Source: an uncultured Acetatifactor sp.
GTDB taxonomy: Bacteria > Bacillota > Clostridia > Lachnospirales > Lachnospiraceae
Direction: 5' to 3'
NCBI GenBank assembly: GCA_910585015.1
Contig: CAJUCT010000030.1
Location: 1 to 57,579, forward strand
DNA length: 57,579 nucleotides
The notes beneath the pieces were generated by a model that was given only the letters and a program-made list of their open reading frames with translations, ran no database searches and was not told the origin of the DNA. This document shows positions 49,010-57,461 of the stretch, in pieces. Each line of letters starts with the position of its first letter. The first letter of the stretch is position 1. The position numbers and the translations under genes were made by a program.

Positions 49010-50170
49010 ATGAGACGTTATGAATTGATTGCGCCATGTCACTTCGGCATGGAAGCTGTATTGAAAAAAGAGATTATAGAACTGGGCTATGATGTGAGCG
49101 AGGTGGCTGACGGCCGCATCACTTTCCTGGGGGACGAGGAGGCTCTGTGCCGTGCCAATGTGTTTCTGCGCACGGCGGAGCGGGTGCTGATCAAGATAGG
49201 CCGTTTTACGGCGGAGACCTATGAGGAGCTTTTTCAGGGTACCAAGGCGCTGCCCTGGGAGGAATATATTCCCAGGGACGGCAGGTTCTGGATCACCAAG
49301 GCCGCCAGCGTCAAGAGTAAGCTTTTCAGTCCTTCGGACATCCAGCGGATCATGAAAAAGGCTATGGTGGAACGAATGAAGGAACACTATGGGCTGGAGC
49401 GTTTCCCGGAGGATGGGGAGAGTTTTCCCGTGCGGGTATTTTTGCTGAAGGATGAGGTGACAGTGGGGCTGGATACCACAGGAGAATCCTTACATAAAAG
49501 AGGATACCGCAAGCTGACGGCCAAGGCGCCCATAGCGGAGAATCTGGCGGCGGCCATGATCCTGTTGACTCCCTGGCATAGGGACAGGATCCTGGTGGAT
49601 CCCTTTTGCGGCAGCGGCACCATCCCCATTGAGGCGGCCATGATGGCGGCCAACATGGCGCCGGGGATGAAGAGGAGCTTTACAGCCCAGAATTGGCCCC
49701 ATGTGGTGGGCAGGAATGTGTGGCAGGACACGTTGGAGGAGGCCCGGGAACTGGTGGATTTGTCCGTGGAGACGGATATCCAGGGGTATGACATGGATGA
49801 TGCCATGGTGTCCATCGCCAGGGAGAATGCCAAGCTGGCGGGAGTGGAGAAACTGATCCATTTCCAGCGGCGGGAGGTGGCACAGCTTAGCCACCCGAAG
49901 AAGTACGGCTTCATTATCACCAATCCTCCCTACGGAGAGAGGCTGGAGGAGAAGGAGGCGCTGCCTGCCCTGTATCAAACCATTGGCCGGCGATTCCGTG
50001 GTCTGGACGACTGGAGCCTGTATCTGATCACTTCCTATGAGCAGGCGGAGCGGGATATCGGGCGTAAGGCTGATAAGAACCGGAAAATCTATAACGGTAT
50101 GATGAAGACTTATTATTACCAGTTCCTGGGGCCCAAGCCCCCCAGGCGGGAAGGCGGGCATGGAAAGTAA
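49010..50170 (+). CDS. rlmL: RlmL/RlmK-like 23S rRNA N2-guanine methyltransferase
   Basis: 386 residues. A THUMP domain (~45-160: VFLRTAERVLIKIGRFTAETYEELF...) leads into the UPF0020 methyltransferase: SAM motif LVDPFCGSGTIPIEAAMMAAN (~196-216) and the catalytic NPPYGERL motif (~304-311), typical of base-amino methylation. It corresponds to the Bacillus YpsC/RlmL N-terminal-like enzyme that modifies G2445-equivalent 23S rRNA. Its leader is the two-hairpin element, copy C. GGAGAG is upstream of ATG 49010. Confidence 0.9.
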   Translation: MRRYELIAPCHFGMEAVLKKEIIELGYDVSEVADGRITFLGDEEALCRANVFLRTAERVLIKIGRFTAETYEELFQGTKALPWEEYIPRDGRFWITKAASVKSKLFSPSDIQRIMKKAMVERMKEHYGLERFPEDGESFPVRVFLLKDEVTVGLDTTGESLHKRGYRKLTAKAPIAENLAAAMILLTPWHRDRILVDPFCGSGTIPIEAAMMAANMAPGMKRSFTAQNWPHVVGRNVWQDTLEEARELVDLSVETDIQGYDMDDAMVSIARENAKLAGVEKLIHFQRREVAQLSHPKKYGFIITNPPYGERLEEKEALPALYQTIGRRFRGLDDWSLYLITSYEQAERDIGRKADKNRKIYNGMMKTYYYQFLGPKPPRREGGHGK

Positions 50171-50362
50171 ATACAGATATCCCTAGTACCGTGGAGGCTG
50201 ACGCTCCCTGGGACTTTAGGCAGGATATCAGAGCCATGAGAAGGAGGAGAATCTGCCGGGGCAGCAGGGCTGCGTTAAAAGCTGCCGGAGTCTAAGGGGC
50301 ACAAACTGCTCTGCGGGGATTGGGAGGGCAGCTGGAGGCGGAACCTGAAATAGGAGGACGAT

Positions 50363-50986
50363 ATGACAATAAAGCGGATAATATTTGCCACCGGCAATGC
50401 CGGAAAAATTAAAGAGATCCAGGCTATTCTGGAGGATATGGGGCTTGAGGTCCTGTCCATGAAGGATGCGGGGATCTCAGTGGATATTGAGGAAAACGGC
50501 AGTACATACGAAGAAAACGCAATGATCAAATCCAGGGCGGTGGCAGCCTGTCTGAGAGAATGCGGGCAGCTGGAGGGCACTGTGGTCATGGCGGATGACT
50601 CCGGGCTGGAGATTGACTATCTGAACAGGGAACCGGGTGTCTATTCCGCCCGCTACATGGGAGAGGACACCTCCTACCGGGTCAAGAACGCCAATCTGAT
50701 CAGTCGCCTGGAGGGCGTGGAGGACGAACGGCGCACGGCCAGGTTTGTCTGCGCCATTGCGGCGGTGTTGCCTGACGGGCGGGAACTGACCAGCCGGGGC
50801 ACCATCGAAGGGCGTATCGGTTATGAGGAAAAGGGCAGAGGCGGCTTTGGTTATGATCCTATCTTCTATGTGCCGGAGTTTGGACGTACTACGGCGGAAT
50901 TGACAGAGGAGGAGAAAAACCGCGTCAGTCATCGGGGCAAGGCGCTGCAACAGATGAAAAAGCTGTTGCAGGGAATTGTGGAGTAG
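50363..50986 (+). CDS. rdgB: XTP/dITP diphosphatase (HAM1 family)
   Basis: 207 residues. Start IIFATGNAGKIKEIQAIL with the (S/T)xNxxK nucleotide-binding motif; YEENAMIKSRAVA; catalytic DDSGLEIDYLNREPGVYSARYMG; the late GRGGFGYDPIFYVPE and RVSHRGKAL. It hydrolyses non-canonical purine triphosphates to monophosphates, keeping dITP/XTP out of DNA and RNA. AGGAGG is upstream. The 192 bp between it and rlmL hold no gene. Confidence 0.94.
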   Translation: MTIKRIIFATGNAGKIKEIQAILEDMGLEVLSMKDAGISVDIEENGSTYEENAMIKSRAVAACLRECGQLEGTVVMADDSGLEIDYLNREPGVYSARYMGEDTSYRVKNANLISRLEGVEDERRTARFVCAIAAVLPDGRELTSRGTIEGRIGYEEKGRGGFGYDPIFYVPEFGRTTAELTEEEKNRVSHRGKALQQMKKLLQGIVE

Positions 50987-51012
50987 CGCGGCATTTTCAT
51001 TCTGATTTGAGT

Positions 51013-51028
51013 GTCCGCCGAAGCGGAC
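51013..51028 (+). other. Perfect 6-bp CGAA tetraloop hairpin
   Basis: GTCCGC-CGAA-GCGGAC. The surrounding GAGTGTCCGCCGAAGCGGAC resembles 38416-38435, another intergenic site. It lies just ahead of the yfcE ribosome site (GGGAG, 51033-51037). Confidence 0.55.
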
Positions 51029-51042
51029 GAATGGGAGTTTGT

Positions 51043-51534
51043 ATGGGACAGCCGAAAAAAATATTGATTGTCAGCGACACACACCGTAAAAACGAGAATT
51101 ATTTTGCGCTGCTTAAGCAGTTAGAACCTCTGGATATGGTGATCCACTGCGGTGACGCGGAGGGGAGCGAGTATGCCATCAGCCAGGCCGCAGACTGCCA
51201 GGTACAGATCGTGCCCGGCAATAATGACTTTTTCTCGGCGCTGCCCAGAGAACTGGAACTTGAGATCGGCGGATACCGGGTGTGGGTGACCCACGGGCAC
51301 ACCTATTATGTGTCCATGGGGCCGGAGAGGATCAAGCGGGAGGCCAGGGAAAGAGGGGTGGATATCGTCATGTTCGGCCACACCCACAGGCCCTTTTTGG
51401 ACCAGGAGAAGGATCTGGTGGCCCTGAACCCCGGCAGTCTCTCCTATCCCCGGCAGGACGGACACAGACCCTCCTATGCCATCATGGAACTGGATGAGGA
51501 GGGAAAGGCCTGTTTCAGGATAGAGTATATGTAG
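51043..51534 (+). CDS. yfcE: YfcE/MJ0936-type metallophosphodiesterase
   Basis: 163 residues. All metallophosphoesterase motifs are visible: VSDTHRKNENY (I), VIHCGDAEGSE (II), PGNNDFF (III), VTHGHTYYV (IV), FGHTHRPF (V), with LNPGSLSYPR. Such enzymes cleave small phosphodiesters with Mn/Ni/Fe; physiological substrates are not clear. ATG 51043 with GGGAG is preferred to the upstream in-frame codon, which is inside the hairpin. rdgB-yfcE adjacency is common in clostridia. Confidence 0.9.
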   Translation: MGQPKKILIVSDTHRKNENYFALLKQLEPLDMVIHCGDAEGSEYAISQAADCQVQIVPGNNDFFSALPRELELEIGGYRVWVTHGHTYYVSMGPERIKREARERGVDIVMFGHTHRPFLDQEKDLVALNPGSLSYPRQDGHRPSYAIMELDEEGKACFRIEYM

Positions 51535-51540
51535 CGGATA

Positions 51541-51674
51541 CCTTCAGATACCATTGCGGAGCAGCGGATGAAATTGCCCATACCAGGGAAGCGGCAGATT
51601 ACATGGTCAAACTGAAAGTGGAATATGAGGCCAGATATCCCACGGTGAGGGAGCGGATCAAGGAGTGGCTGTAG
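51541..51674 (+). other. Short relic after yfcE
   Basis: A frame without a good start reads CGAADEIAHTREAADYMVKLKVEYEA then RYPTVRERIKEWL and stops at 51672-51674. It looks like the charged helical end of a lost protein; family unknown. Confidence 0.35.
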
Positions 51675-51733
51675 GAACGAAGGCTTTTGGAAAAGGATCC
51701 GGAACATAAATATGTAGATTCGGGGGAAAAAGT

Positions 51734-52579
51734 ATGGATATCAATTATAAAGAAATTGCGGATCGGGCTGTGGCATATGCCGCACAAAACCATATACAGC
51801 TGGATTTTTCAAAAGAGAGTTTTGAAAAAGTAGATGATATTCTGGAAGCCTATCACGAACATATCTCCGAGTATCAGGGGGAGGACGGGGCAAAAACTCT
51901 GTGGAATATAGCGGTTCACTTTGGGATATATCTGGGAGAGGCCCTGCTGCGGATCCAGCTGGCCGCCCAGGGCTATCAGTGGATCGTTGATGATGGATTG
52001 CCGATATTACAGAAGGATGCCGGAAATCAGCTTTCCCCTGTCACCAAGGCCCACAAGCGGATTCTGTACGGCTCGGAGGACAGCGTAAAAAGTTTTTGCG
52101 ATGTGGCATTTCTGGTTGCCAGCGGCGAATTTCCCACACAAAAAGTTCACCGAAGTATTGATGTGGAACTTTCTTCAGGACAAAAAGCGGAGAATGTATT
52201 ATATCGGGAAATAGAATCCTATATCCGGTTGATTGCGGAGGGGGAAGAGGATTTTTTAATCCTGCACTCTACGGATGGCTTTCTGCAGTTTTATGGCGCC
52301 GCCGATGAATTTGTTGCGGAGATGCGGGTTAATCTGCCCGATGGCGACTATCACACGTATTCCTTTGTTGATCCGGGAAAAATGCAGCAGACAGAGCGCA
52401 TATCGCTGATAACTCCCTTCGGACGGTTTACGCCCACTGGGCGGGAGGTTCTCACACTTGAACTGCTGAAGTCCGTAGTGTTGAAATATTATGAAAATAT
52501 TTGGGAAGAAGATTTTCTAAAAACGGTTTCCTACATTGACACAACAGAGGAGACAAAGAAGCTATACGGCGCCGGGTAG
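51734..52579 (+). CDS. Hypothetical protein (DUF3806-like)
   Basis: 281 residues, no signal peptide. The N-terminal part (KVDDILEAYHEHISEYQGEDGAKTLWNIAVHFGIYLGEALL) resembles DUF3806-type proteins, in which a WxxAxxxGxYLGE-like helix is found; the rest is not recognised (IDVELSSGQKAENVLYREIESYIRLIAEGEEDF). Such proteins often occur with polymorphic-toxin immunity genes. It begins the accessory stretch; GGGGGAAAAAG precedes the start. Function unknown. Confidence 0.65.
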   Translation: MDINYKEIADRAVAYAAQNHIQLDFSKESFEKVDDILEAYHEHISEYQGEDGAKTLWNIAVHFGIYLGEALLRIQLAAQGYQWIVDDGLPILQKDAGNQLSPVTKAHKRILYGSEDSVKSFCDVAFLVASGEFPTQKVHRSIDVELSSGQKAENVLYREIESYIRLIAEGEEDFLILHSTDGFLQFYGAADEFVAEMRVNLPDGDYHTYSFVDPGKMQQTERISLITPFGRFTPTGREVLTLELLKSVVLKYYENIWEEDFLKTVSYIDTTEETKKLYGAG

Positions 52580-52645
52580 CAGGCAATTGCCTGAACTGCT
52601 TTTTAGTCGTTTTGTGCCATAGAAAAGGAAACAGCCTCTATTATG

Positions 52646-52672
52646 TAAAGTAAAGTATTGTGTCGCCGATAA
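52646..52672 (+). promoter_or_regulatory. Sigma-28 (FliA/SigD) flagellar-type promoter
   Basis: TAAA (52646-52649), exactly 15 bp, GCCGATAA (52665-52672): a full match to the TAAA-N15-GCCGATAA consensus. The transcript would start at ~52680 and lead to the gene at 52751. No sigma-A elements overlap it. Confidence 0.8.
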
Positions 52673-52750
52673 CCATTATAAGGTGAGGGATAATTTGCCG
52701 GAAGGGGAGTTTCCCAAGCGCTAAATTTTTACAGACAGGAGATGCAAGAT

Positions 52751-52990
52751 ATGATGACAATGGATATGAGACAGCTGCTGGATTCCATGGAAAACACTAT
52801 AAAGCTGCAAGGCCGGGCAAGAGCGGAGAAAAGAGCCCGGGAGGCAGAGCATGAGCAGAAAGAGTTCAAGGAAAAGCTGATGCGTATAGCCGCCAGTCAG
52901 ACGGAACTGGAGAGCATGGCAAGGAAAATAAAGGGTACGGAAGCGGCCGTTCAGCGGGATCAGCTGATGGGATTGATGGGTGGATTTTGA
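52751..52990 (+). CDS. Small coiled-coil protein under a sigma-28 promoter
   Basis: 79 residues from ATG 52751 (AGGAG at 52737-52741; the nearer ATG 52742 would be too close). The middle, RAEKRAREAEHEQKEFKEKLMRIAASQTELESMARKI, is a charged helix likely to form a coiled coil; the ends are Met-rich (MMTMDMRQLL, LMGLMGGF). No family recognised. The promoter puts it in the motility regulon, so a role as a late flagellar chaperone, filament-associated or chemotaxis-linked helper is a reasonable guess only. No other flagellar gene is in the window. Confidence 0.7.
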   Translation: MMTMDMRQLLDSMENTIKLQGRARAEKRAREAEHEQKEFKEKLMRIAASQTELESMARKIKGTEAAVQRDQLMGLMGGF

Positions 52991-53026
52991 TTGTGCCACA
53001 GCTTCGTGTACTTCATGGCGTACACA

Positions 53027-53716
53027 TTATACGACAATATTTTTGCGAAAGGATATAGTCCTGCCTGTAAATTCTTCCCAGGAGTCGATGGGGCCGAAGT
53101 ATATTTCCGCGCCTTCCGGAAAATGACCGGTTCCCTTTGCCAATTCGGGGGATGCATAGAAGGACAGCTTAATCTGGATATCAGATGCCGTTTCCACAGC
53201 CAGAATATAGGCGGGAATCGTCAATTCTATCATATAGACGGAAACGGGATCAAGGTATACAGGCCCTTTTACGTAAGTCAGTTCATTATACGTATAGGGG
53301 TCTGTTCCGCTCTCGATCTTTTGGGGACGAATCATATAGGCATGTTCCATCTGGTTGTTCCATGCGATATTATCCTCGGAAAGAACGGCCTTCCAATACC
53401 TCCTCATTCTGACTCGGATAAACCCATCGTATAATTCATAAAATCTCCATAGCGCCTCCTCCTCGTCTCCATTACAGGAACGCAGGATTTGTTCACTCCA
53501 GCCCATGGCGCTGCGGGGATTTTTCAGACGGTATTTTGTATAGTCATGCATATATTGAAAAGGAAGCGGAAATAACTCCCCGTTTCGTTTTGCGCCAAGC
53601 TCCCGTTCCGCGGCCTGATAGCCATCCAGATAGTGTAGGAGAGAAGTTATGCTTTTGCTGCCAAGGTACAAGGCTGGCGCTTTCCGTATGCTGTCAATGA
53701 TGTTATAGATGCTCAT
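53027..53716 (-). CDS. Hypothetical protein (immunity-like)
   Basis: 229 residues from ATG 53716, preceded by GGAGGG; the longer frame from 53791 overlaps the upstream gene. It starts MSIYNIIDSIRKAPALYLGSKSITSLLHYLDGY, an opening also found in small bacterial proteins near toxin/immunity loci. The rest (WRFYELYDGFIRVRMRRYWKAVL) is acidic-basic mixed and soluble. It overlaps the preceding gene by 14 bp, so the two are translationally coupled. Function unknown. Confidence 0.65.
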   Translation of the reverse strand: MSIYNIIDSIRKAPALYLGSKSITSLLHYLDGYQAAERELGAKRNGELFPLPFQYMHDYTKYRLKNPRSAMGWSEQILRSCNGDEEEALWRFYELYDGFIRVRMRRYWKAVLSEDNIAWNNQMEHAYMIRPQKIESGTDPYTYNELTYVKGPVYLDPVSVYMIELTIPAYILAVETASDIQIKLSFYASPELAKGTGHFPEGAEIYFGPIDSWEEFTGRTISFRKNIVV

Positions 53717-54377
53717 AGTATCCCTCCGATGCAGTGGGTAGAAAAATCCCCAGTTCCTGCAAAGATATAGCAGATTCTTCAATATCACCATATATATTCT
53801 TTACTTCATCTGTGGTCAGGAAGACGGCTTTTCCCGCACTTTTAAGTTTTCTATCTAACAGTGATTCTGCCAATTTCATCTGCCCGGATGTCATGCCGTA
53901 ATAATCATCCCACTGCGTGAGAGACTGCCGGTGGGGCAGGAGTTGGTTTTCCAGGATATGTGCTCCATTTTCCCAAATTTCATCCCATGCCTGACTGCCG
54001 GTTAATTCCTCCCAGGTTCCCCAGAATGCGGCGGTTATGACAGGTTTTACCTCCCCGCCCACATCCTCCAGTACATATTGCAGGGTCTCCGATTCGGCGA
54101 CCTGCATAATAGTACCCGGTATATCATATAGATAGTCGTATGCGCTTTTGCCGGGGATAATTTTGGAATTATCCCGAAATACTGCTGCAATATATTGAGG
54201 ATGAAATGTTACAGTACCCACGCACCCCTGAGAGTTGTTCATGGAGTAATTGAAGCCGTCCCAGGAGTGTTCATAGTTCAGTTCCGGGTATTCCCCCACC
54301 ATAATGGCGTGGATAACGGCGGCAAACAGGCATCCATAATATAAGTCTGTGGGATTTATTGGAATATTTTTTCGCAT
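53703..54377 (-). CDS. Hypothetical protein (immunity-like)
   Basis: 224 residues, soluble and acidic. It starts MRKNIPINPTDLYYGCLFAAVIHAI; tryptophan-rich blocks (SWDGFNYSMNNSQGCVGTVTF, FWGTWEELTGSQAWDEIWENG) are visible. No family recognised. It overlaps the gene at 53716 on the same strand, forming a two-gene unit. Lower G+C than the housekeeping genes suggests transfer. Confidence 0.65.
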   Translation of the reverse strand: MRKNIPINPTDLYYGCLFAAVIHAIMVGEYPELNYEHSWDGFNYSMNNSQGCVGTVTFHPQYIAAVFRDNSKIIPGKSAYDYLYDIPGTIMQVAESETLQYVLEDVGGEVKPVITAAFWGTWEELTGSQAWDEIWENGAHILENQLLPHRQSLTQWDDYYGMTSGQMKLAESLLDRKLKSAGKAVFLTTDEVKNIYGDIEESAISLQELGIFLPTASEGYYEHL

Positions 54378-54536
54378 AGATGAACTCCTTTGGCCCTGCT
54401 ATTCTGGCCTGCTGGCGTCTGTTCAATCATAGACAGACAAGTTTGGATTACACCATCCAACCACAAAATCTATTAAACCTGACAAAACATTTTCCGTCTT
54501 AGTATCACTTTTGCTTTTTAGCTTTTCCAAATTATT

Positions 54537-54857
54537 TTACATATTGTCCTTGCTCATTGCGTGATTCTTAAAATTTGTTAAACATTCCCGAAGCGTCAAC
54601 AGATCATCAGGATGTTTTTTGATTTCTTCTGGCAATAGCTGCAGAAATCTTAGATCTGATTCATGCATAAGGCTGCTCCGATCAATACGGACACACCATT
54701 TCACATGTTGCCAGTGGGGATAATTCTTTAAATCGTATTTTATGGCAATGCCCTCCGCAATCAGGTTATCTGTCTCGCCAGTGGAAGAGGCATCATCAGA
54801 ATATATACGGTAAGCCGCAGTTATAGGTATAGAGCCGGGCATATTCACTCGGATCAT
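54537..54857 (-). CDS. Small hypothetical frame, uncertain
   Basis: 106 residues from ATG 54857, in a different frame from the Imm33-like piece that it overlaps. It has no clear ribosome site. NYPHWQHVKWCVRIDRSSLMHESDLRFLQLLPEEIKKHPDDLL reads like a real helical protein, so this may be the frame-shifted 3' part of a gene whose 5' part is the Imm33-like frame, or a separate decayed gene. Confidence 0.4.
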   Translation of the reverse strand: MIRVNMPGSIPITAAYRIYSDDASSTGETDNLIAEGIAIKYDLKNYPHWQHVKWCVRIDRSSLMHESDLRFLQLLPEEIKKHPDDLLTLRECLTNFKNHAMSKDNM

Positions 54858-55023
54858 CCGATGCCTTTTCGTCTATTGCGCCCATATACCATCCCGAGTC
54901 CTCACGGCTTGCCGGTTCATTGCGCTGCAGATATATCCGGGGGGCGTTGACCGCTGCTCTCTGTACGATCACAGTGTCCTGGAAGGTGGCTGGATACAAT
55001 ATAATCCGCAATTTCCAACTCAT
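54796..55023 (-). pseudogene. Imm33/DUF2185-like fragment
   Basis: The frame contains VNAPRIYLQRNEPASREDSGWYMGAIDEK, which matches the core RxEP...DSGW...G pattern of DUF2185/Imm33 immunity proteins. Its 5' end overlaps the kinase gene by 107 bp and it stops early (CGLPYIF), before the usual end of the domain. It is probably a truncated or frameshifted immunity gene. Confidence 0.5.
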
Positions 55024-55861
55024 GCCTGTTTATTTCTTCGCCGTCTTCCAGACACCAGATATATTCCAGAACCGTTTCCATGTAGAAGAGCTTCCCTATA
55101 TCCGCCGCCGGATATCCTGACTGTTGATCAAGCCGCCGGATGACTTCCTCAATGTGCTGCCTGTCCGAACAAGAATGTGCGGTATCCAGTTCGTTCAGTA
55201 TAAATCTGGGCAAATCCATTATGGCGGGGCCGATGATGCCCTTGGGATCAATCATGGCATAACTTCCGTCCGTTCGCAACAGCAGATTATCGTGATGCAG
55301 ATCGCCGTGAAGAAGTACCCTGTCCGGGTATTTCCCAAACATTTCCACACAAAACAAATGGGCGCGGGATGCCATATCCACGGCTGTCTGATGAGAAACG
55401 CAGTACTCGCGGATATGTTCCAGCCAGTTCAGATATGTTGCGCCGGAATCCGCAGGCATATGTATTTCTTGGAATATCTGTAAAAATACTTGAAGTCTTT
55501 TTTCCAGAGACATTTCTCTGCGCAGCGTTGTTCCCGGAAAAATATGCTCCTCCAAGAGGAGCCCGGCGTTTTCGTCAAATGCGTATACTTTGCAGTTATG
55601 GCGCCCTGACAACTGCGCCAGCATTTGATACTCGGATTGCAGCTGCGTGATATGTGGATTAATTTTCAGGATAACAGTTCCGAAAGTTTTTGATTCGGCG
55701 GAGAAAACGCCTTTTGCCGAATGTTCATATATCGCTTCAAGATGATCCAATTCCCATTTTTTTACCGCATAATTTATTCTGTCCTGCATATCAGGTTCCG
55801 TAACATCGCCTTCCACCGGAAAACAGGTTAAACCTTCGTCTTTCCCCTTTTCAGATTCCAT
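54917..55861 (-). CDS. Aminoglycoside/hydroxyurea phosphotransferase-like kinase (APH(6) type)
   Basis: 314 residues from ATG 55861, with GGAGGA upstream. The kinase core is clear: GTVILKINP (ATP-lysine), LLLEEHIFPGTTLRREMSLEKRL, catalytic HGDLHHDNLLL (Asp as base), and metal-binding Asp in AMIDPKGIIGPAIMDLPRFILNE. These fit PF04655 (streptomycin 6-kinase/hydroxyurea kinase). It may phosphorylate an aminoglycoside or an unrelated metabolite; resistance cannot be inferred from family alone. The last ~25 residues (GHCDRTESSGQRPPDIS) are not family-typical and run into the Imm33-like fragment, hinting at a rearranged 3' end. Confidence 0.78.
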   Translation of the reverse strand: MESEKGKDEGLTCFPVEGDVTEPDMQDRINYAVKKWELDHLEAIYEHSAKGVFSAESKTFGTVILKINPHITQLQSEYQMLAQLSGRHNCKVYAFDENAGLLLEEHIFPGTTLRREMSLEKRLQVFLQIFQEIHMPADSGATYLNWLEHIREYCVSHQTAVDMASRAHLFCVEMFGKYPDRVLLHGDLHHDNLLLRTDGSYAMIDPKGIIGPAIMDLPRFILNELDTAHSCSDRQHIEEVIRRLDQQSGYPAADIGKLFYMETVLEYIWCLEDGEEINRHELEIADYIVSSHLPGHCDRTESSGQRPPDISAAQ

Positions 55862-55964
55862 ATAAAATTCCTCCATGATATATTCTTAAATGCAATGCAC
55901 CTGATAGACAGGGTAATTTTACATCTGACCGCAGCACTATTTGGCGGTTATTATTATGTGACCG

Positions 55965-56531
55965 TTATATTTGTGAGGGTATCCTTTCTACAAAAGAAGT
56001 AATACGTTTGGCAAGAGCATCCGTGGTTTCATCCTCGTCTGACATCAACCAATAATAGATTAGCCCAAAACTTCCGGAACTGAAAAAAATATATTCCTGC
56101 AGCAATTCGCAACGGTCATTTAACATTTGAATATCTGTTTGTAAAATTTTTTCGGCAAAAACAGTCAATATATCTTTTTGCAGGGAGATATCGCCATTAT
56201 TGCTCAACAATATTTGGAACAGTTTTTTCTTCGACTGTATATAGTCAATAATATGTTTGATAATCGTATATAAATGATTGTGGTCAGACACAACGCCATT
56301 CACAATGGTGTCCAAATAAGAAACCATTCCGTTAATAGTATCTGCTTCCAATTTCATCATTTGGTCATATGGATCAGCATAATATTGATAGTAGGTTGAA
56401 CGATTTAAATCTGCATCTTCACAAATTTCTTTAACGGTAATTCGGGTAAGCGGTTTTTTTGAAAGAAGCTGCAGGAAACTTTCGTTTAATAGCAGCTTGG
56501 TTATTTTAGTGCGTCGGTTTTCTTTGGGCAT
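55965..56531 (-). CDS. TetR-family regulator
   Basis: 188 residues from ATG 56531 (AGGGA upstream); an in-frame start at 56606 was rejected. N-terminal HTH: RRTKITKLLLNESFLQLLSKKPLTRITVKEICEDADLNRSTYYQYYADPYDQMMKLE, the TetR_C_7-like subgroup common in Firmicutes. It is divergent from the DUF4097-like gene, which it probably controls through the CCAAC palindrome at 56678. Confidence 0.87.
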   Translation of the reverse strand: MPKENRRTKITKLLLNESFLQLLSKKPLTRITVKEICEDADLNRSTYYQYYADPYDQMMKLEADTINGMVSYLDTIVNGVVSDHNHLYTIIKHIIDYIQSKKKLFQILLSNNGDISLQKDILTVFAEKILQTDIQMLNDRCELLQEYIFFSSGSFGLIYYWLMSDEDETTDALAKRITSFVERIPSQI

Positions 56532-56612
56532 AGTCAGTTTTCCCTTTTTGTCAGATTTCCAACATATTTTGTCAAGGTGTTGGTTTGATGGCAAATACCT
56601 TAACATTGATGG

Positions 56613-56641
56613 TTGAAATACAGCAACGGTATTATTATACT
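56613..56641 (+). promoter_or_regulatory. Promoter of the DUF4097-like gene
   Basis: TTGAAA (56613-56618), 17-bp spacer, TATACT (56636-56641). Confidence 0.6.
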
Positions 56642-56677
56642 ATCAAACAGATAAAAAAGCAATGCCGTTTCAAAAAA

Positions 56678-56692
56678 CCAACATTGCGTTGG
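56678..56692. promoter_or_regulatory. Candidate TetR operator
   Basis: CCAAC-ATTGC-GTTGG palindrome in the leader; a second CCAACA...TGTTGG pair lies at 56559-56583 on the regulator's side. Confidence 0.5.
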
Positions 56693-56716
56693 AAAATGGG
56701 GAAAGGAGATTAATTT

Positions 56717-57152
56717 ATGGAAACCGTTAAAAGCTTTGCAGTCAATGAGGTATCTGAAATTCAGATTGAAAGTAGTTTGTCCCAAGTTAATGTTATGCCA
56801 GGCAATAGCAAGGACATTGTACTACGTTGGACAGATACAAAACGTCGTACAACAAAATCTGTTTTAGATGGTAAAACGCTGTCGGTAAAAGACCATGCCA
56901 GTGTGGCTTTATATGGTGTGGTTGGCTTGATTTGGCTGAAAGAGGATAAAGAGTTGACTTTGGAAATTCCGCCTGAATTTTGCGGAAGCATTCGGATAAA
57001 GAGCCGGGACGAGTGTGTGCGGATCCTCGGAGTAAATAGCCCATCTGCCCGCTACGGTTTATTCCGGCAGCAAAATAATGCGAATTCGTTCCCAAACAGG
57101 CAATATTAATGTGGAATTCGCAGGTGAAAATAAAAGCGGAAATGATAAATGA
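56717..57152 (+). pseudogene. DUF4097-like gene with frameshift
   Basis: ATG 56717 (AAAGGAG upstream) opens METVKSFAVNEVSEIQIESSLSQVNVMPGN..., continuing with IPPEFCGSIRIKSRDECVRILGV, typical of DUF4097 beta-helical proteins. The frame then ends in a nonsense tail at 57109. In the next frame, GSKIMRIRSQTGNINVEFAGEN to the stop at 57150 is the expected continuation. The shift lies at about 57030-57060. DUF4097 proteins are often membrane or stress proteins; the divergent TetR suggests inducible expression. Confidence 0.75.
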
Positions 57153-57216
57153 AGGGGCTTCCCGGTATGTATTCAACAAAAAGACAGATTGGGATGTACA
57201 GAATAAACATACAAAA

Positions 57217-57243
57217 GAAAACACGCTTTGCGAGTTTTCTTTT
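57217..57243 (+). terminator. Terminator
   Basis: GAAAACACGC (57217-57226) pairs with GCGAGTTTTC (57230-57239), one mismatch, followed by TTTT. A second hairpin, TAATGAGCC/GGCTCATTA, lies at ~57253-57280 without a T-run. Confidence 0.65.
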
Positions 57244-57303
57244 GTCATAAATAATGAGCCGGAAACACTGGCTCATTAGCTGATTTATATAATATTTCGA
57301 CAA

Positions 57304-57378
57304 TCGGGGTGACAGGATTCGAACCTGCGGCCTCCTGGTCCCAAACCAGGCGCTCTAGCCAAGCTGAGCCACACCCCG
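57304..57378 (-). tRNA. tRNA-Pro (anticodon TGG)
   Basis: On the minus strand: acceptor CGGGGTG/CACCCCG, D stem GCTC/GAGC, anticodon stem CCTGG/CCAGG with loop TTTGGGA (anticodon TGG), T stem GCAGG/CCTGT with loop TTCGAAT. Discriminator A; CCA not encoded. Confidence 0.96.
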
Positions 57379-57461
57379 GTGAATAAAGACATTATATAAT
57401 GGTTTGGAAAATGTGTCAATCAATAAATTATTCGATTTTTTGAAAAAAAAGACAAAAACAG

